From positions 310,001 through 374,000 of the forward strand of contig JAZGTN010000055.1 in NCBI GenBank assembly GCA_037783415.1: a stretch of DNA of 64,000 bases. The letters are read 5' to 3'. How positions within the stretch are numbered: position 1 is the stretch's first letter; each line of letters begins with the position of its first letter. The notes beneath the pieces were generated by a model. The model worked only from the letters and a program-made list of their open reading frames with translations, made no database searches and was not told the DNA's origin. This document shows positions 10,884 through 24,156 of the stretch, piece after piece. Position numbers and translations under genes: made by a program. Source of the stretch: Leptasterias polaris. Its lineage: Eukaryota > Echinodermata > Asteroidea > Forcipulatida > Asteriidae.

Positions 10884-11556
10884 TTTTTACAACCTTTCCC
10901 GTTTTAAGTCTCCTTTTCTTATAATTTGCAAATTCACAGCTTCGTCAGACCAACGATAACTGACAATAGGTTTACTTTGTTTCTTGCTTGTCATACTCAT
11001 TGTCTTTTCCTCGCTTTTGTTTCAAATCACTAGCAGTAGCACTCTCAAAGACAGCAAAAGCTTCACTTGAAGATAAAAGATAGGGCCCTATTTAAAAATA
11101 TATAACAAAAACTGACTGAAGGTTAGTTATTTTACTAATTGTTTCCTGATGATGGTGGGGGGGGGGGGTAGAGGAGGGGAGTTTAAGGGTCAGACACACT
11201 TAGCTTTTTATGATTCTGGGGTGGGGGGGGGGGGGTTTTGGGGGGAGGTCCTCTCTCTCTTTTCTGTCTTTAGCGGGAAAGACGTTTTGCCAATGCAGGA
11301 ACTACAAAATCTATCCAGGGTTGCCGTACTTTGAGATCATTTTTCATATAATTATTTCTTACCAAGAATACCTGAGTCATTTTAACATTACATACAATTA
11401 AGTGTAAGCCTCATGCCAAGACTGTGTCGCACGGTGGCGCTGTTCAAGTTCACTATCGTTAAGTATGTACAGTACTGCTAGACATTGCATCACTCAAACT
11501 ATTGCACCACAATAGTCCCATGATATTTAAGATGATTTGGACTGGATATTTATCGA

Positions 11557-11662
11557 GGTGAGCCGTGGCTCAGCGGATCTGAATAAGAGACTAAAGCATA
11601 TTCTCTCGTTACCCTAACTCACAGTTAGGGATCGAGACCGTTGAGTTAACTCGATACTTGCC
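11557..11662 (+). ncRNA. Vault-RNA-like gene F3, type A
   Basis: Second A copy. Here the internal hairpin is fully Watson-Crick (CCCTAAC-TCACA-GTTAGGG), where F1 has GTTGGGG. Followed by T8. The -55 motif sits at -56 because of an AGT in place of TT between it and the TATA box. Confidence 0.7.
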
Positions 11663-12320
11663 TTTTTTTTACTTTTTCCCCGTTTATTTCTTATTTTTTA
11701 TAATTTGTAAGCTCACAAGCTCGTTAGATGGCAACAGGTTTGCTTTACATGCATTTCTTGTTTTCAAATGTCTTTTTCCTCCCTTTTGTTATTCAATAAT
11801 TTTTGTTCGATTCACTGTCACAGACTGCGAAATTTCACTTTTAAAATATTTGGTCCTTATTTTTCCATCCAAAACTTTAGAGAACATTTGGGGGGGGGGG
11901 TACTTCTATCTATCTATCTATCTTCCATTGAGTACATCCCTCCAGTGGAGTATAGTCGTACTTGAGAGAGGGGATCGTAGAGTGTGTTGGAGTAAAGGAA
12001 TAATTGTTTGTGACTCCCCTTGCTGCATATCGGGCGGGGTAAAAGTCCACCGCATGAATCCATTTGGATTTACTGGCAAAATCAAAAGTACAAGAATTGC
12101 AAGAGAACAAAAACATTAATCAGAAACTGACCACTGCGAACCGATCAGGGTTTTTTCTTTAGACCATTAACAATATTTTATACACACAAAATAAAACAAA
12201 TAAGAAAAGTATTTATGAACACAAAGTAGGGAAAGATGAAGTTTTAAAATTAAAATAAAGCCAAAGTAAGATGGCTCGATTGAAGAACAGACGAAACAAA
12301 TTAAATCCAAAGAAGTAAAA

Positions 12321-12426
12321 GGCGAGTATCGATTTGAATCAGTGGACGGTGTGTATGCATAACAGACTAGACGCCAGTACGCAGGGACACGACTGGAACA
12401 AGCTTCAGGCTCTTGATCAGTCCACT
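12321..12426 (-). pseudogene. Truncated RNA unit R2-2
   Basis: Same truncation point as R2-1; the 3' end GATACTCGCC and TTTT are kept, the 5' end and promoter are lost. Confidence 0.7.
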
Positions 12427-12982
12427 TTGTTTCTTGCTTGTCATACTCATTGTCTTTTCCTCGCTTTTGTTTCAAATCACTAGCAGTAGCACTCTCAAAG
12501 ACAGCAAAAACTTCACTTGAAGATAAAAGATAGGGCCCTATTTAAAAATATATAACAAAAACTGACAGAAGGTTAGTTATTTTACTAATTGCTTCCTGCT
12601 GGTGGTTTGGGGGGGGGGGGGGGTGTGCGTTGAAGAATCAGACACTTTAGCTTTTTATGATGCAATGTTTTGTTTGGGGGGGGGGCTCCTTTTTTTTCTG
12701 TCATTAGCAGGGAAGACTTTTTGCCAATGCAGGGACTATAAATACTGTCCAGGGTTGAGGTACTTTTAAGTTTTTTCATATATTTTTAACCAGGAAAGCC
12801 TGAGTCAATTTTATATTATATAAAATTGAGTGTTAGCCTCCTGCCAAGACTTTGCCTCACGGTGGCGCTGTTCAAGTTTACTATCGTTAAGGTAAGGTAT
12901 ACTGCTAGACATTGCATCACTCAAACTATTGCACCACAATTTCCCATGATATTTAAGATGATTTGGACTGGATATTTATCGA

Positions 12983-13088
12983 GGTGAGCCGTGGCTCAGC
13001 GGATCTGAATAAGAGACAAAAGCAAATTCTCTCGCAACCCTAACTCACAGTTGGGGATCGAAACCGTTGGGTTAATCCGATACTCGCC
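12983..13088 (+). ncRNA. Vault-RNA-like gene F4, type B
   Basis: Identical in body to F2 by eye; followed by T5 at 13089-13093. Confidence 0.7.
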
Positions 13089-13770
13089 TTTTTACAACCT
13101 TTCCCGTTTTAAGTCTCCTTTTCTTATAATTTGCAAATTCACAGCTTCGTCAGACCAACGATAACTGACAATAGGTTTACTTTGTTTCTTGCTTGTCATA
13201 CTCATTGTCTTTTCCTCGCTTTTGTTTCAAATCACTAGCAGTAGCACTCTCAAAGACAGCAAAAGCTTCACTTGAAGATAAAAGATAGGGCCCTATTTAA
13301 AAATATATAACAAAAACTGACTGAAGGTTAGTTATTTTACTAATTGTTTCCTGATGATGGTGGGGGGGGGGGGGGGGGGGGGGGTAGAGGAGGGGAGTTT
13401 AAGGGTCAGACACACTTAGCTTTTTATGATTCTGGGGTGGGGGGGGGGGGTTTGGGGGGAGGTCCTCTCTCTCTTTTCTGTCTTTAGCGGGAAAGACGTT
13501 TTGCCAATGCAGGAACTACAAAATCTATCCAGGGTTGCCGTACTTTGAGATCATTTTTCATATAATTATTTCTTACCAAGAATACCTGAGTAATTTTAAC
13601 ATTACATACAATTAAGTGTAAGCCTCATGCCAAGACTGTGTCGCACGGTGGCGCTGTTCAAGTTCACTATCGTTAAGTATGTACAGTACTGCTAGACATT
13701 GCATCACTCAAACTATTGCACCACAATAGTCCCATGATATTTAAGATGATTTGGACTGGATATTTATCGA

Positions 13771-13876
13771 GGTGAGCCGTGGCTCAGCGGATCTGAATAA
13801 GAGACTAAAGCATATTCTCTCGTTACCCTAACTCACAGTTAGGGATCGAGACCGTTGAGTTAACTCGATACTTGCC
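13771..13876 (+). ncRNA. Vault-RNA-like gene F5, type A
   Basis: Identical in body to F3 by eye; T8 at 13877-13884. The unit ahead of it has a very long G run (about 13362-13384). Confidence 0.7.
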
Positions 13877-14541
13877 TTTTTTTTACTTTTTCCCCGTTTA
13901 TTTCTTATTTTTTATAATTTGTAAGCTCACAAGCTCGTTAGATGGCAACAGGTTTGCTTTACATGCATTTCTTGTTTTCAAATGTCTTTTTCCTCCCTTT
14001 TGTTATTCAATAATTTTTGTTCGATTCACTGTCACAGACTGCGAAATTTCACTTTTAAAATATTTGGTCCTTATTTTTCCATCCAAAACTTTAGAGAACA
14101 TTTGGGGGGGGGGGGGGGGGGTACTTCTATCTATCTATCTATCTTCCATTGAGTACATCCCTCCAGTGGAGTATAGTCGTACTTGAGAGAGGGGATCGTA
14201 GAGTGTGTTGGAGTAAAGGAATAATTGTTTGTGACTCCCCTTGCTGCATATCGGGCGGGGTAAAAGTCCACCGCATGAATCCATTTGGATTTACTGGCAA
14301 AATCAAAAGTACAAGAATTGCAAGAGAACAAAAACATTAATCAGAAACTGACCACTGCGAACCGATCAGGGATTTTTCTTTAGACCATTAACAATATTTT
14401 ATACACACAAAATAAAACAAATAAGAAAAGTATTTATGAACACAAAGTAGGGAAAGATGAAGTTTTAAAATTAAAATAAAGCCAAAGTAAGATGGCTCGA
14501 TTGAAGAACAGACGAAACAAATTAAATCCAAAGAAGTAAAA

Positions 14542-14647
14542 GGCGAGTATCGATTTGAATCAGTGGACGGTGTGTATGCATAACAGACTAGACGCCAGTA
14601 CGCAGGGACACGACTGGAACAAGCTTCAGGCTCTTGATCAGTCCACT
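14542..14647 (-). pseudogene. Truncated RNA unit R2-3
   Basis: Same break as R2-1, with the 5' third and promoter absent. Confidence 0.7.
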
Positions 14648-15201
14648 TTGTTTCTTGCTTGTCATACTCATTGTCTTTTCCTCGCTTTTGTTTCAAATCA
14701 CTAGCAGTAGCACTCTCAAAGACAGCAAAAACTTCACTTGAAGATAAAAGATAGGGCCCTATTTAAAAATATATAACAAAAACTGACAGAAGGTTAGTTA
14801 TTTTACTAATTGCTTCCTGCTGGTGGTTTGGGGGGGGGGGGGGGTGTGCGTTGAAGAATCAGACACTTTAGCTTTTTATGATGCAATGTTTTGTTTGGGG
14901 GGGGGCTCCTTTTTTTCTGTCATTAGCAGGGAAGACTTTTTGCCAATGCAGGGACTATAAATACTGTCCAGGGTTGAGGTACTTTTAAGTTTTTTCATAT
15001 ATTTTTAACCAGGAAAGCCTGAGTCAATTTTATATTATATAAAATTGAGTGTTAGCCTCCTGCCAAGACTTTGCCTCACGGTGGCGCTGTTCAAGTTTAC
15101 TATCGTTAAGGTAAGGTATACTGCTAGACATTGCATCACTCAAACTATTGCACCACAATTTCCCATGATATTTAAGATGATTTGGACTGGATATTTATCG
15201 A

Positions 15202-15307
15202 GGTGAGCCGTGGCTCAGCGGATCTGAATAAGAGACAAAAGCAAATTCTCTCGCAACCCTAACTCACAGTTGGGGATCGAAACCGTTGGGTTAATCCGAT
15301 ACTCGCC
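15202..15307 (+). ncRNA. Vault-RNA-like gene F6, type B
   Basis: Type B body as F2, T5 terminator at 15308-15312. Confidence 0.7.
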
Positions 15308-15980
15308 TTTTTACAACCTTTCCCGTTTTAAGTCTCCTTTTCTTATAATTTGCAAATTCACAGCTTCGTCAGACCAACGATAACTGACAATAGGTTTACT
15401 TTGTTTCTTGCTTGTCATACTCATTGTCTTTTCCTCGCTTTTGTTTCAAATCACTAGCAGTAGCACTCTCAAAGACAGCAAAAGCTTCACTTGAAGATAA
15501 AAGATAGGGCCCTATTTAAAAATATATAACAAAAACTGACTGAAGGTTAGTTATTTTACTAATTGTTTCCTGATGATGGTGGGGGGGGGGGGGGGTAGAG
15601 GAGGGGAGTTTAAGGGTCAGACACACTTAGCTTTTTATGATTCTGGGGTGGGGGGGGGGTTTTGGGGGGAGGTCCTCTCTCTCTTTTCTGTCTTTAGCGG
15701 GAAAGACGTTTTGCCAATGCAGGAACTACAAAATCTATCCAGGGTTGCCGTACTTTGAGATCATTTTTCATATAATTATTTCTTACCAAGAATACCTGAG
15801 TCATTTTAACATTACATACAATTAAGTGTAAGCCTCATGCCAAGACTGTGTCGCACGGTGGCGCTGTTCAAGTTCACTATCGTTAAGTATGTACAGTACT
15901 GCTAGACATTGCATCACTCAAACTATTGCACCACAATAGTCCCATGATATTTAAGATGATTTGGACTGGATATTTATCGA

Positions 15981-16086
15981 GGTGAGCCGTGGCTCAGCGG
16001 ATCTGAATAAGAGACTAAAGCATATTCTCTCGTTACCCTAACTCACAGTTAGGGATCGAGACCGTTGAGTTAACTCGATACTTGCC
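15981..16086 (+). ncRNA. Vault-RNA-like gene F7, type A
   Basis: Type A body as F3, T8 terminator at 16087-16094. Confidence 0.7.
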
Positions 16087-16746
16087 TTTTTTTTACTTTT
16101 TCCCCGTTTATTTCTTATTTTTTATAATTTGTAAGCTCACAAGCTCGTTAGATGGCAACAGGTTTGCTTTACATGCATTTCTTGTTTTCAAATGTCTTTT
16201 TCCTCCCTTTTGTTATTCAATAATTTTTGTTCGATTCACTGTCACAGACTGCGAAATTTCACTTTTAAAATATTTGGTCCTTATTTTTCCATCCAAAACT
16301 TTAGAGAACATTTGGGGGGGGGGGGGGTACTTCTATCTATCTATCTATCTTCCATTGAGTACATCCCTCCAGTGGAGTATAGTCGTACTTGAGAGAGGGG
16401 ATCGTAGAGTGTGTTGGAGTAAAGGAATAATTGTTTGTGACTCCCCTTGCTGCATATCGGGCGGGGTAAAAGTCCACCGCATGAATCCATTTGGATTTAC
16501 TGGCAAAATCAAAAGTACAAGAATTGCAAGAGAACAAAAACATTAATCAGAAACTGACCACTGCGAACCGATCAGGGTTTTTCTTTAGACCATTAACAAT
16601 ATTTTATACACACAAAATAAAACAAATAAGAAAAGTATTTATGAACACAAAGTAGGGAAAGATGAAGTTTTAAAATTAAAATAAAGCCAAAGTAAGATGG
16701 CTCGATTGAAGAACAGACGAAACAAATTAAATCCAAAGAAGTAAAA

Positions 16747-16852
16747 GGCGAGTATCGATTTGAATCAGTGGACGGTGTGTATGCATAACAGACTAGACGC
16801 CAGTACGCAGGGACACGACTGGAACAAGCTTCAGGCTCTTGATCAGTCCACT
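16747..16852 (-). pseudogene. Truncated RNA unit R2-4
   Basis: Same break as R2-1. Confidence 0.7.
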
Positions 16853-17409
16853 TTGTTTCTTGCTTGTCATACTCATTGTCTTTTCCTCGCTTTTGTTTCA
16901 AATCACTAGCAGTAGCACTCTCAAAGACAGCAAAAACTTCACTTGAAGATAAAAGATAGGGCCCTATTTAAAAATATATAACAAAAACTGACAGAAGGTT
17001 AGTTATTTTACTAATTGCTTCCTGCTGGTGGTTTGGGGGGGGGGGGGGTGTGCGTTGAAGAATCAGACACTTTAGCTTTTTATGATGCAATGTTTTGTTT
17101 GGGGGGGGGGGCTCCTTTTTTTTTCTGTCATTAGCAGGGAAGACTTTTTGCCAATGCAGGGACTATAAATACTGTCCAGGGTTGAGGTACTTTTAAGTTT
17201 TTTCATATATTTTTAACCAGGAAAGCCTGAGTCAATTTTATATTATATAAAATTGAGTGTTAGCCTCCTGCCAAGACTTTGCCTCACGGTGGCGCTGTTC
17301 AAGTTTACTATCGTTAAGGTAAGGTATACTGCTAGACATTGCATCACTCAAACTATTGCACCACAATTTCCCATGATATTTAAGATGATTTGGACTGGAT
17401 ATTTATCGA

Positions 17410-17515
17410 GGTGAGCCGTGGCTCAGCGGATCTGAATAAGAGACAAAAGCAAATTCTCTCGCAACCCTAACTCACAGTTGGGGATCGAAACCGTTGGGTT
17501 AATCCGATACTCGCC
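17410..17515 (+). ncRNA. Vault-RNA-like gene F8, type B
   Basis: Type B body as F2, T5 terminator at 17516-17520. Confidence 0.7.
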
Positions 17516-18193
17516 TTTTTACAACCTTTCCCGTTTTAAGTCTCCTTTTCTTATAATTTGCAAATTCACAGCTTCGTCAGACCAACGATAACTGACAATA
17601 GGTTTACTTTGTTTCTTGCTTGTCATACTCATTGTCTTTTCCTCGCTTTTGTTTCAAATCACTAGCAGTAGCACTCTCAAAGACAGCAAAAACTTCACTT
17701 GAAGATAAAAGATAGGGCCCTATTTAAAAATATATAACAAAAACTGACTGAAGGTTAGTTATTTTACTAATTGTTTCCTGATGATGGTGGGGGGGGGGGG
17801 GGGGGGGGTAGAGGAGGGGAGTTTAAGGGTCAGACACACTTAGCTTTTTATGATTCTGGGGTGGGGGGGGGGTTTTGGGGGGAGGTCCTCTCTCTCTTTT
17901 CTGTCTTTAGCGGGAAAGACGTTTTGCCAATGCAGGAACTACAAAATCTATCCAGGGTTGCCGTACTTTGAGATCATTTTTCATATAATTATTTCTTACC
18001 AAGAATACCTGAGTCATTTTAACATTACATACAATTAAGTGTAAGCCTCATGCCAAGACTGTGTCGCACGGTGGCGCTGTTCAAGTTCACTATCGTTAAG
18101 TATGTACAGTACTGCTAGACATTGCATCACTCAAACTATTGCACCACAATAGTCCCATGATATTTAAGATGATTTGGACTGGATATTTATCGA

Positions 18194-18299
18194 GGTGAGC
18201 CGTGGCTCAGCGGATCTGAATAAGAGACTAAAGCATATTCTCTCGTTACCCTAACTCACAGTTAGGGATCGAGACCGTTGAGTTAACTCGATACTTGCC
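18194..18299 (+). ncRNA. Vault-RNA-like gene F9, type A
   Basis: Type A body as F3, T8 terminator starting at 18300. Confidence 0.7.
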
Positions 18300-18955
18300 T
18301 TTTTTTTACTTTTTCCCCGTTTATTTCTTATTTTTTATAATTTGTAAGCTCACAAGCTCGTTAGATGGCAACAGGTTTGCTTTACATGCATTTCTTGTTT
18401 TCAAATGTCTTTTTCCTCCCTTTTGTTATTCAATAATTTTTGTTCGATTCACTGTCACAGACAGCGAAATTTCACTTTTAAAATATTTGGTCCTTATTTT
18501 TCCATCCAAAACTTTAGAGAACATTTGGGGGGGGGGTACTTCTATCTATCTATCTATCTTCCATTGAGTACATCCCTCCAGTGGAGTATAGTCGTACTTG
18601 AGAGAGGGGATCGTAGAGTGTGTTGGAGTAAAGGAATAATTGTTTGTGACTCCCCTTGCTGCATATCGGGCGGGGTAAAAGTCCACCGCATGAATCCATT
18701 TGGATTTACTGGCAAAATCAAAAGTACAAGAATTGCAAGAGAACAAAACATTAATCAGAAACTGACCACTGCGAACCGATCAGGGTTTTTTTTTTAGACC
18801 ATTAACAATATTTTATACACACAAAATAAAACAAATAAGAAAAGTATTTATGAACACAAAGTAGGGAAAGATGAAGTTTTAAAATTAAAATAAAGTCAAA
18901 GTAAGATGGCTCGATTGAAGAACAGACGAAACAAATTAAATCCAAAGAAGTAAAA

Positions 18956-19061
18956 GGCGAGTATCGATTTGAATCAGTGGACGGTGTGTATGCATAACAG
19001 ACTAGACGCCAGTACGCAGGGACACGACTGGAACAAGCTTCAGGCTCTTGATCAGTCCACT
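18956..19061 (-). pseudogene. Truncated RNA unit R2-5
   Basis: Same break as R2-1. Its downstream flank carries a unit-specific change (AAAGTCAAAG at 18893-18902 where other units have AAAGCCAAAG). Confidence 0.7.
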
Positions 19062-19626
19062 TTGTTTCTTGCTTGTCATACTCATTGTCTTTTCCTCGCT
19101 TTTGTTTCAAATCACTAGCAGTAGCACTCTCAAAGACAGCAAAAACTTCACTTGAAGATAAAAGATAGGGCCCTATTTAAAAATATATAACAAAAACTGA
19201 CAGAAGGTTAGTTATTTTACTAATTGCTTCCTGCTGGTGGTTTGGGGGGGGGGGGGGGGGGGGGGGGTGTGCGTTGAAGAATCAGACACTTTAGCTTTTT
19301 ATGATGCAATGTTTTGTTTGGGGGGGGGGCTCCTTTTTTTCCTGTCATTAGCAGGGAAGACTTTTTGCCAATGCAGGGACTATAAATACTGTCCAGGGTT
19401 GAGGTACTTTTAAGTTTTTTCATATATTTTTAACCAGGAAAGCCTGGGTCAATTTTATATTATATAAAATTGAGTGTTAGCCTCCTGCCAAGACTTTGCC
19501 TCACGGTGGCGCTGTTCAAGTTTACTATCGTTAAGGTAAGGTATACTGCTAGACATTGCATCACTCAAACTATTGCACCACAATTTCCCATGATATTTAA
19601 GATGATTTGGACTGGATATTTATCGA

Positions 19627-19732
19627 GGTGAGCCGTGGCTCAGCGGATCTGAATAAGAGACAAAAGCAAATTCTCTCGCAACCCTAACTCACAGTTGGGG
19701 ATCGAAACCGTTGGGTTAATCCGATACTCGCC
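19627..19732 (+). ncRNA. Vault-RNA-like gene F10, type B
   Basis: Type B body as F2, T5 terminator at 19733-19737. The poly-G tract before this gene is the longest at its site (24 G, about 19244-19267). Confidence 0.7.
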
Positions 19733-20404
19733 TTTTTACAACCTTTCCCGTTTTAAGTCTCCTTTTCTTATAATTTGCAAATTCACAGCTTCGTCAGACC
19801 AACGATAACTGACAATAGGTTTACTTTGTTTCTTGCTTGTCATACTCATTGTCTTTTCCTCGCTTTTGTTTCAAATCACTAGCAGTAGCACTCTCAAAGA
19901 CAGCAAAAACTTCACTTGAAGATAAAAGATAGGGCCCTATTTAAAAATATATAACAAAAACTGACTGAAGGTTAGTTATTTTACTAATTGTTTCCTGATG
20001 ATGGTGGGGGGGGGGGGGGTAGAGGAGGGGAGTTTAAGGGTCAGACACACTTAGCTTTTTATGATTCTGGGGTGGGGGGGGGGTTTTGGGGGGAGGTCCT
20101 CTCTCTCTTTTCTGTCTTTAGCGGGAAAGACGTTTTGCCAATGCAGGAACTACAAAATCTATCCAGGGTTGCCGTACTTTGAGATCATTTTTCATATAAT
20201 TATTTCTTACCAAGAATACCTGAGTCATTTTAACATTACATACAATTAAGTGTAAGCCTCATGCCAAGACTGTGTCGCACGGTGGCGCTGTTCAAGTTCA
20301 CTATCGTTAAGTATGTACAGTACTGCTAGACATTGCATCACTCAAACTATTGCACCACAATAGTCCCATGATATTTAAGATGATTTGGACTGGATATTTA
20401 TCGA

Positions 20405-20510
20405 GGTGAGCCGTGGCTCAGCGGATCTGAATAAGAGACTAAAGCATATTCTCTCGTTACCCTAACTCACAGTTAGGGATCGAGACCGTTGAGTTAACTC
20501 GATACTTGCC
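20405..20510 (+). ncRNA. Vault-RNA-like gene F11, type A
   Basis: Type A body as F3, T8 terminator at 20511-20518. Confidence 0.7.
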
Positions 20511-21172
20511 TTTTTTTTACTTTTTCCCCGTTTATTTCTTATTTTTTATAATTTGTAAGCTCACAAGCTCGTTAGATGGCAACAGGTTTGCTTTACATGC
20601 ATTTCTTGTTTTCAAATGTCTTTTTCCTCCCTTTTGTTATTCAATAATTTTTGTTCGATTCACTGTCACAGACTGCGAAATTTCACTTTTAAAATATTTG
20701 GTCCTTATTTTTCCATCCAAAACTTTAGAGAACATTTGGGGGGGGGGGGGGGTACTTCTATCTATCTATCTATCTTCCATTGAGTACATCCCTCCAGTGG
20801 AGTATAGTCGTACTTGAGAGAGGGGATCGTAGAGTGTGTTGGAGTAAAGGAATAATTGTTTGTGACTCCCCTTGCTGCATATCGGGCGGGGTAAAAGTCC
20901 ACCGCATGAATCCATTTGGATTTACTGGCAAAATCAAAAGTACAAGAATTGCAAGAGAACAAAAACATTAATCAGAAACTGACCACTGCGAACCGATCAG
21001 GGTTTTTTCTTTAGACCATTAACAATATTTTATACACACAAAATAAAACAAATAAGAAAAGTATTTATGAACACAAAGTAGGGAAAGATGAAGTTTTAAA
21101 ATTAAAATAAAGCCAAAGTAAGATGGCTCGATTGAAGAACAGACGAAACAAATTAAATCCAAAGAAGTAAAA

Positions 21173-21278
21173 GGCGAGTATCGATTTGAATCAGTGGACG
21201 GTGTGTATGCATAACAGACTAGACGCCAGTACGCAGGGACACGACTGGAACAAGCTTCAGGCTCTTGATCAGTCCACT
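21173..21278 (-). pseudogene. Truncated RNA unit R2-6
   Basis: Same break as R2-1. Confidence 0.7.
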
Positions 21279-21835
21279 TTGTTTCTTGCTTGTCATACTC
21301 ATTGTCTTTTCCTCGCTTTTGTTTCAAATCACTAGCAGTAGCACTCTCAAAGACAGCAAAAACTTCACTTGAAGATAAAAGATAGGGCCCTATTTTAAAA
21401 TATATAACAAAAACTGACAGAAGGTTAGTTATTTTACTAATTGCTTCCTGCTGGTGGTTTGGGGGGGGGGGGGGGTGTGCGTTGAAGAATCAGACACTTT
21501 AGCTTTTTATGATGCAATGTTTTGTTTGGGGGGGGGGCTCCTTTTTTTTTCTGTCATTAGCAGGGAAGACTTTTTGCCAATGCAGGGACTATAAATACTG
21601 TCCAGGGTTGAGGTACTTTTAAGTTTTTTCATATATTTTTAACCAGGAAAGCCTGAGTCAATTTTATATTATATAAAATTGAGTGTTAGCCTCCTGCCAA
21701 GACTTTGCCTCACGGTGGCGCTGTTCAAGTTTACTATCGTTAAGGTAAGGTATACTGCTAGACATTGCATCACTCAAACTATTGCACCACAATTTCCCAT
21801 GATATTTAAGATGATTTGGACTGGATATTTATCGA

Positions 21836-21941
21836 GGTGAGCCGTGGCTCAGCGGATCTGAATAAGAGACAAAAGCAAATTCTCTCGCAACCCTAACTCA
21901 CAGTTGGGGATCGAAACCGTTGGGTTAATCCGATACTCGCC
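21836..21941 (+). ncRNA. Vault-RNA-like gene F12, type B
   Basis: Type B body as F2, T5 terminator at 21942-21946. Confidence 0.7.
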
Positions 21942-22624
21942 TTTTTACAACCTTTCCCGTTTTAAGTCTCCTTTTCTTATAATTTGCAAATTCACAGCTT
22001 CGTCAGACCAACGATAACTGACAATAGGTTTACTTTGTTTCTTGCTTGTCATACTCATTGTCTTTTCCTCGCTTTTGTTTCAAATCACTAGCAGTAGCAC
22101 TCTCAAAGACAGCAAAAACTTCACTTGAAGATAAAAGATAGGGCCCTATTTAAAAATATATAACAAAAACTGACTGAAGGTTAGTTATTTTACTAATTGT
22201 TTCCTGATGATGGTGGGGGGGGGGGGGGGGGGTAGAGGAGGGGAGTTTAAGGGTCAGACACACTTAGCTTTTTATGATTCTGGGGTGGGGGGGGGGGGGG
22301 GGGTTTTGGGGGGAGGTCCTCTCTCTCTTTTCTGTCTTTAGCGGGAAAGACGTTTTGCCAATGCAGGAACTACAAAATCTATCCAGGGTTGCCGTACTTT
22401 GAGATCATTTTTCATATAATTATTTCTTACCAAGAATACCTGAGTCATTTTAACATTACATACAATTAAGTGTAAGCCTCATGCCAAGACTGTGTCGCAC
22501 GGTGGCGCTGTTCAAGTTCACTATCGTTAAGTATGTACAGTACTGCTAGACATTGCATCACTCAAACTATTGCACCACAATAGTCCCATGATATTTAAGA
22601 TGATTTGGACTGGATATTTATCGA

Positions 22625-22730
22625 GGTGAGCCGTGGCTCAGCGGATCTGAATAAGAGACTAAAGCATATTCTCTCGTTACCCTAACTCACAGTTAGGGAT
22701 CGAGACCGTTGAGTTAACTCGATACTTGCC
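22625..22730 (+). ncRNA. Vault-RNA-like gene F13, type A
   Basis: Type A body as F3, with a T9 terminator at 22731-22739, the longest in the array. Confidence 0.7.
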
Positions 22731-23391
22731 TTTTTTTTTCTTTTTCCCCGTTTATTTCTTATTTTTTATAATTTGTAAGCTCACAAGCTCGTTAGATGGC
22801 AACAGGTTTGCTTTACATGCATTTCTTGTTTTCAAATGTCTTTTTCCTCCCTTTTGTTATTCAATAATTTTTGTTCGATTCACTGTCACAGACAGCGAAA
22901 TTTCACTTTTAAAATATTTGGTCCTTATTTTTCCATCCAAAACTTTAGAGAACATTTGGGGGGGGGGGGGGTACTTCTATCTATCTATCTATCTTCCATT
23001 GAGTACATCCCTCCAGTGGAGTATAGTCGTACTTGAGAGAGGGGATCGTAGAGTGTGTTGGAGTAAAGGAATAATTGTTTGTGACTCCCCTTGCTGCATA
23101 TCGGGCGGGGTAAAAGTCCACCGCATGAATCCATTTGGATTTACTGGCAAAATCAAAAGTACAAGAATTGCAAGAGAACAAAAACATTAATCAGAAACTG
23201 ACCACTGCGAACCGATCAGGGTGTTTTTTTTAGACCATTAACAATATTTTATACACACAAAATAAAACAAATAAGAAAAGTATTTATGAACACAAAGTAG
23301 GGAAAGATGAAGTTTTAAAATTAAAATAAAGCCAAAGTAAGATGGCTCGATTGAAGAACAGACGAAACAAATTAAATCCAAAGAAGTAAAA

Positions 23392-23497
23392 GGCGAGTAT
23401 CGATTTGAATCAGTGGACGGTGTGTATGCATAACAGACTAGACGCCAGTACGCAGGGACACGACTGGAACAAGCTTCAGGCTCTTGATCAGTCCACT
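23392..23497 (-). pseudogene. Truncated RNA unit R2-7
   Basis: Last array copy of the truncated unit, same break as R2-1. Confidence 0.7.
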
Positions 23498-24050
23498 TTG
23501 TTTCTTGCTTGTCATACTCATTGTCTTTTCCTCGCTTTTGTTTCAAATCACTAGCAGTAGCACTCTCAAAGACAGCAAAAACTTCACTTGAAGATAAAAG
23601 ATAGGGCCCTATTTAAAAATATATAACAAAAACTGACAGAAGGTTAGTTATTTTACTAATTGCTTCCTGCTGGTGGTTTGGGGGGGGGGGGTGTGCGTTG
23701 AAGAATCAGACACTTTAGCTTTTTATGATGCAATGTTTTGTTTGGGGGGGGGGGCTCCTTTTTTTTCTGTCATTAGCAGGGAAGACTTTTTGCCAATGCA
23801 GGGACTATAAATACTGTCCAGGGTTGAGGTACTTTTAAGTTTTTTCATATATTTTTAACCAGGAAAGCCTGAGTCAATTTTATATTATATAAAATTGAGT
23901 GTTAGCCTCCTGCCAAGACTTTGCCTCACGGTGGCGCTGTTCAAGTTTACTATCGTTAGGTAAGGTATACTGCTAGACATTGCATCACTCAAACTATTGC
24001 ACCACAATTTCCCATGATATTTAAGATGATTTGGACTGGATATTTATCGA

Positions 24051-24156
24051 GGTGAGCCGTGGCTCAGCGGATCTGAATAAGAGACAAAAGCAAATTCTCT
24101 CGCAACCCTAACTCACAGTTGGGGATCGAAACCGTTGGGTTAACCCGATACTCGCC
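24051..24156 (+). ncRNA. Vault-RNA-like gene F14, type B variant
   Basis: Last B gene of the array. It differs from F2 in carrying GGGTTAACCC rather than GGGTTAATCC near the 3' end, a variant shared with the diverged copies F17, F18, F19 and F21. T5 terminator at 24157-24161. Confidence 0.7.

Noticed and set aside
11658..23190. Recurrent plus-strand frames of 104-154 codons starting MPFFYFFP
   Set aside because: They begin in the T-run terminator of type A genes and pass through poly-G and (CTAT)n tracts whose length changes shift the frame between units.
9965..23546. Recurrent 102-codon minus-strand open frame (MKQKRGKDNEYDKQ...) in every array unit
   Set aside because: It lies across the truncated RNA unit R2 and its flank, has no family features, and its repetition follows from the tandem array. 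Conservation is that of the DNA repeat.
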